A stretch of 16,049 bases of DNA. Source: Bacteroidales bacterium. Lineage in GTDB: Bacteria > Bacteroidota > Bacteroidia > Bacteroidales > GCA-2748055. Both the position numbers and the translations under genes were made by a program. Numbering within the stretch: the first letter of the stretch is position 1; each line of letters opens with the position of its first letter. The stretch spans positions 1 to 16,049 of the forward strand of contig JAOZLK010000029.1 in the NCBI GenBank assembly GCA_029934875.1, written 5' to 3'. A model generated the notes under the pieces. That model was not told the origin of the DNA. It saw only the letters and a program-made list of their open reading frames with translations, and searched no databases. Below are positions 12,981 to 16,049 of this stretch, piece after piece.

Positions 12981-14591
12981 TTAATCAAACTTATAGGTTG
13001 CTTTGTCAATCACTGGAATCTCATCAAAGTTTTCGAGAGAAGGCGGTGATTTAATCCTCCATTCCAGGTTGGTGCCTCCCCATGGATTATGTGGTGCGAT
13101 CGGACCGCTGCGGGCCGATTTGATCAGGTTGGTTACGATGATAACCAAGCCGGTGATCATGACCAGGGCACCAAATGTGGAAATGATATTTGGACCATGG
13201 AACTCCTCCAGGTAATCGAAGTAGCGGCGAGGCATTCCCTTCATTCCCAGGTAAAACATGGGTCCGTAGAGGGTAACAAAACCAATGAAGAAAACGATCC
13301 AGCCGGTCCGCGCCCAGCTATTGTCATACATTCGGCCGTAGATAACGGGAAACCAGTAGTGTATGGCCCCAAAAAAGGCAAATCCCACTCCCCCGAATAC
13401 GATGAAGTGAAAATGAGCCACCACAAAGGCGGTATCATGAAGATGGACATCGGTGGCCAGTGCACCAAGTACAAGCCCGGTGAGACCTCCGATCATAAAT
13501 ATGAATATGAAAGAAGCCGCCCACTGAAAGGGAACCTCGGTACTGATGGATCCCTTGTGCATGGTGGTGATCCAATTGAAGACCTTGATGGCACTGGGTA
13601 TGGCCACAAGAAAGGTAAGGATCGAAAATGTGAATAGTGCAGTACCACTCATGCCTGAAGTGAACATGTGATGAGCCCACACAAAATAGCCCACAAAGGC
13701 AATGGCCAGGGTGGAGATCACAATAGCCTTATATCCAAAAATGGTCTTCCTGGTAAAGGTGGGAATGATCTCCGAAATGGCACCCATGGCCGGGAGAATC
13801 ATAATGTACACAGCAGGGTGGGAATAGATCCAGAAAAGGTGCTGGTAGAGCAGGGGATCGCCCCCCTTGGCAGGATCAAAGAAACCGATACCCAGAATCC
13901 GCTCCCCGGCAACCATCAGCAGGGTGATTCCCACAATGGGAGTGGCAAGCAACTGGATCCACGCGGTTCCGTAAATGGACCATGGAAAAAGCGGCATTTT
14001 CATCCAGGTCATCCCCGGAGCCCTCATCCTGTGAATGGTTACAATGAAGTTCAAGCCCGTAAGAATGGATGAAAATCCAAGCACAAAGGCGCCCAGGGCT
14101 GCAGGCAGCATGTTGGTACCCGTTTTAAAACTATAGGGTGCATAGAAGGTCCATCCGGTATCAGGAGGTCCGTTTCCAAACAGGGAGATGATCACCAGTA
14201 TGGAACCCAGAACATAGATATACCATGAGAAGAGGTTCAGCCTGGGGAAGGCCACATCCTTGGCCCCGATCTGAATGGGGAGCAGGAAGTTCCCAAATAC
14301 TGCCGGAAGTCCGGGTATTACGATCAAAAAAATCATAATCACACCATGAACGGTGAAGGTGGCATTGTAAGCCTGTGGCCCCATGAGGGTTTTTCCAGGG
14401 GCAATCAGTTCGAGTTTCATGAGCAGCCCCAATACCACTCCAACGGTAAACCATACCATCATGGAGTAGAGATAAAGCAAGGCAATCCTTTTGTGATCGG
14501 TGGAGAGAATCCATTTGAAGATTCCCTTTCTTCCCATGTCCTCCTCCAAATAGGTTTTATGCACTTTGCTCTCTGAAGTTTGTGAAGTCAT
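12981..14591 (-). CDS. coxA: Cytochrome c oxidase subunit I, A2-type heme-copper oxidase
   Basis: This is the catalytic subunit, which reduces O2 to water and pumps protons. The 536 residues include all metal ligands: H82 and H395 for the low-spin heme, H393 for the high-spin heme, and H258, H307 and H308 for CuB. Y262 is placed for the cross-link to H258. Helix VI reads Y256-S257-H258-P259-A-V-Y262, the YSHPxV form that marks the A2 subfamily, as in Rhodothermus marinus and Thermus-type caa3 enzymes; the A1 glutamate of GHPEV is absent. K336 in AIPSAIKVFNW corresponds to the K-channel lysine. It starts 5 bp after sco. With coxB it forms the core of a caa3 oxidase, the expected partner of the ACIII encoded at the left of the window. 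Confidence 0.97.
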   Translation of the reverse strand: MTSQTSESKVHKTYLEEDMGRKGIFKWILSTDHKRIALLYLYSMMVWFTVGVVLGLLMKLELIAPGKTLMGPQAYNATFTVHGVIMIFLIVIPGLPAVFGNFLLPIQIGAKDVAFPRLNLFSWYIYVLGSILVIISLFGNGPPDTGWTFYAPYSFKTGTNMLPAALGAFVLGFSSILTGLNFIVTIHRMRAPGMTWMKMPLFPWSIYGTAWIQLLATPIVGITLLMVAGERILGIGFFDPAKGGDPLLYQHLFWIYSHPAVYIMILPAMGAISEIIPTFTRKTIFGYKAIVISTLAIAFVGYFVWAHHMFTSGMSGTALFTFSILTFLVAIPSAIKVFNWITTMHKGSISTEVPFQWAASFIFIFMIGGLTGLVLGALATDVHLHDTAFVVAHFHFIVFGGVGFAFFGAIHYWFPVIYGRMYDNSWARTGWIVFFIGFVTLYGPMFYLGMKGMPRRYFDYLEEFHGPNIISTFGALVMITGLVIIVTNLIKSARSGPIAPHNPWGGTNLEWRIKSPPSLENFDEIPVIDKATYKFD

Positions 14592-14596
14592 ATGAT

Positions 14597-15364
14597 TTAT
14601 TTTGTTTTTCTTTTTCGGTAAAACAGCAGTACAAGAAACAGGACCAGGGCCATGAAGATGATCAATGTGGCAGAAACCTTGGTGATGTTCAGCACATATT
14701 TCTGCCCTTCAGGATCCAGTGAGTAGCAATATTGAAGTACACGATTAATGGTGGGGCCCGATTTCCCCTTACCGGCATCGATAATGGACATTTTCAATTC
14801 GAAGGGGAGGAAGTAGATTCCGTTCATATACCTGGAGATCTTTCCGTCGGGGGTCACGATGATTAGCGTGGCCGCATGAATGAAATCATTTCCGGTGGGT
14901 TTATACCTGAAACCGGTTGCCTCGGTCAGTCGGCTAATGTTGGCACTGTCGCTGGTGAAGAAGAGCCATCCTTTTTCGGCTTCCTCTTTTTTCTCCATCA
15001 GATTCAGGTAGTTGTTTTTTTTCCGAACAGCCAGGATCGTATTCTCCCTGGCATCGAAACTGATGGTCAGGGCCTGGTAATCCTCGCCCAGTACCATGTC
15101 GCTTGCGTCCATGGCATTTGAAAGTCCGTCCATAAGCGGGGAGCAGATTCCGGGACAACGGAAGTAAACAAAATTCAGGATAGTGGGTTTGTCGATCAGG
15201 TCTCCGATGATGACTGTATCCCCATGTTCATCAACCAGCATGGCGTCCATGGGGATGTATTGATCCAGTTTCTCAACGATGCCGATCTCAATGTCGGTTT
15301 CCTCTTGAGCATTGACCACGCCGAGGGTGATCAACAGTAATAATGTTGTCAGGGTTCGATTCAT
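14597..15364 (-). CDS. SCO1/SenC-type copper chaperone
   Basis: This is a thioredoxin-fold protein that helps load copper into the CuA site of subunit II. From the preferred start the copper site is C70-PGI-C74 (in VYFRCPGICSPLMDGL) with H163 in FIHAATLIIVTPDG, the standard CxxxC plus His set. I choose ATG 15362-15364 because it begins with a signal peptide (MNRTLTTLLLLITLGVVNAQ); an in-frame ATG at 15404-15406 would add 14 residues before it. Unusually for textbook Sco proteins, a second membrane helix (VSATLIIFMALVLFLVLLFY) and a basic tail lie at the C-terminus, a form common in Bacteroidota. It is the first gene of the cox operon, 5 bp before coxA. Confidence 0.9.
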   Translation of the reverse strand: MNRTLTTLLLLITLGVVNAQEETDIEIGIVEKLDQYIPMDAMLVDEHGDTVIIGDLIDKPTILNFVYFRCPGICSPLMDGLSNAMDASDMVLGEDYQALTISFDARENTILAVRKKNNYLNLMEKKEEAEKGWLFFTSDSANISRLTEATGFRYKPTGNDFIHAATLIIVTPDGKISRYMNGIYFLPFELKMSIIDAGKGKSGPTINRVLQYCYSLDPEGQKYVLNITKVSATLIIFMALVLFLVLLFYRKRKTK

Positions 15365-15511
15365 ACTTGAAATAACAAATATCCCTTGAAATTGATTGAT
15401 ATGCATTCTTAAGATGATAGATTTTTCATCTAATTTATAGTAAATAAAAATAAGAACTTTCGATAAGGATCGGTTTAGATTCCTAATTTTGATATTCCAA
15501 GCTCAAAAAGT
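15365..15511. promoter_or_regulatory. Divergent promoter region between sco-cox and DUF4492-cydA
   Basis: This AT-rich spacer must hold start signals for both operons. On the + strand TAATTTTG at 15484-15491 matches the Bacteroidota -7 consensus TAnnTTTG, about 20 bp before the DUF4492 ATG; a weak TTTC lies about 22 bp further up in place of the TTG box. On the minus strand the best candidate is GATATTTG close to the sco start, with one mismatch. A short repeated hexamer ATCTAA/TTAGAT lies at 15429-15434 and 15475-15480 and could be an operator, but this is speculative. Confidence 0.45.
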
Positions 15512-15715
15512 ATGGTAAAAAAAGTCTTCAAATTCTATTACGAGGGATTTAGAAATATGACCTGGGGCAGAAAACTGTGGGGAATCGTCTTGTTAAAACT
15601 GTTTATTATGTTTGTCATCCTTAAGATCTTTTTCTTTCCCGATGTGTTGAAACGGGACTTTACCACCGACGAAGAAAGGAGCGAGCATGTGCTGGAACAA
15701 CTTACGAATCCTTAA
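15512..15715 (+). CDS. DUF4492 small membrane protein of the cytochrome bd locus
   Basis: This 67-residue protein of the DUF4492 family reads [38 protein letters not shown], one membrane helix (about 22-42) after a basic amphipathic lead, followed by a short charged tail. In Bacteroidota this family is typically encoded directly ahead of cydA, as here, with 5 bp between its stop and the cydA start. This suggests a role in cytochrome bd assembly or as a small accessory subunit, but I know of no proven function. The start is supported by the -7 promoter box about 20 bp upstream. Confidence 0.85.
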   Translation: MVKKVFKFYYEGFRNMTWGRKLWGIVLLKLFIMFVILKIFFFPDVLKRDFTTDEERSEHVLEQLTNP

Positions 15716-15720
15716 AACCT

Positions 15721-16049
15721 ATGATGGAATCAATTGATATGTCACTGGTTGACTGGTCGAGGGGGCAGTTTGCCCTTACTGCCATGTTTCACTGGATCTT
15801 TGTGCCACTTACACTCGGGCTCTCATTTATTGTGGCCTTTATGCACACCATTTACGTCCGAAGCGGTGATGAGGAGTGGAAGCGGATCACAAAATTCTGG
15901 ATGAAACTTTTCGGGATCAATTTTGCCATCGGGGTATCCACCGGAATTATCCTTGAATTTGAGTTTGGAACCAACTGGTCCAATTACTCGTGGTTTGTAG
16001 GTGATATATTCGGGGCTCCCCTGGCCATTGAAGGAATTTTTGCCTTTTT
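15721..16049 (+). CDS. cydA: Cytochrome bd ubiquinol/menaquinol oxidase subunit I (3' partial)
   Basis: This is the N-terminal 109 codons of CydA, the quinol-oxidising, heme-carrying subunit of cytochrome bd, cut by the window end. [22 protein letters not shown] contains H24, equivalent to the heme b595 ligand H19 of E. coli. [52 protein letters not shown] aligns closely with E. coli CydA, including E104, the counterpart of E99. ATG 15721 is followed at once by a second ATG, and either could be used. Cytochrome bd reduces O2 with high affinity without pumping protons, so this organism can choose between caa3 and bd routes. Confidence 0.95.
   Translation, partial: MMESIDMSLVDWSRGQFALTAMFHWIFVPLTLGLSFIVAFMHTIYVRSGDEEWKRITKFWMKLFGINFAIGVSTGIILEFEFGTNWSNYSWFVGDIFGAPLAIEGIFAF

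Noticed and set aside
13668..14072. Long open frames opposite coxA
   Set aside because: They are antisense shadows of a GC-balanced, strongly conserved gene and encode no known domain.

Overview
The window suggests a Bacteroidota bacterium, probably of the Bacteroidales/Marinilabiliales/Cytophagales kind. It carries an alternative complex III (ACIII) operon, a caa3-type oxidase operon, a DUF4492 gene directly ahead of cydA, PD40 and DUF3784 proteins, and promoter -7 boxes of the TAnnTTTG type. This assignment is inferred from gene content; no marker gene is present.

Layout. (1) 2-5556, + strand: the 3' part of an ACIII operon, actB (5' end outside the window)-actC-actD-actE-actF, closed by a UbiA-like membrane protein. 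ACIII oxidises menaquinol and passes electrons to cytochrome c or directly to a caa3 oxidase. (2) 5557-6376: a gene-poor, repeat-rich spacer with dispersed repeats, hairpins, a 21-nt tandem repeat and a foldback element. (3) 6377 to about 9709, + strand: an AT-richer accessory segment that I read as a cluster of integron gene cassettes without an integrase in view. It holds a PD40 propeller protein, a DUF3784 membrane protein plus a MazF-type toxin-antitoxin pair, a lipoprotein and a broken PIN toxin. Three attC-like hairpins separate them. The head of each of the three intact cassettes is complementary to the R'' arm of its own attC, as the cassette model predicts. (4) 9710-9868: repeats, one of them shared with the left spacer, and a possible terminator. 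(5) 9869-15364, - strand: a compact cytochrome oxidase operon, sco-coxA-coxC-coxD-coxB-cyoE-HMA lipoprotein. (6) 15365-15511: a divergent promoter region. (7) 15512-16049, + strand: a DUF4492 gene and the start of cydA (bd-type quinol oxidase, cut by the window end).

How it works together. Electrons from menaquinol can go through ACIII to the caa3 oxidase (A2-type heme-copper enzyme with a fused cytochrome c on subunit II), or directly to O2 through cytochrome bd. Sco and the HMA lipoprotein probably serve copper delivery, and CyoE makes heme O, the precursor of heme A. The ACIII and cox operons converge, and the cassette cluster sits between their 3' ends, where an insertion would disrupt neither. 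The cluster and its exact cassette boundaries are the main unexpected finding.
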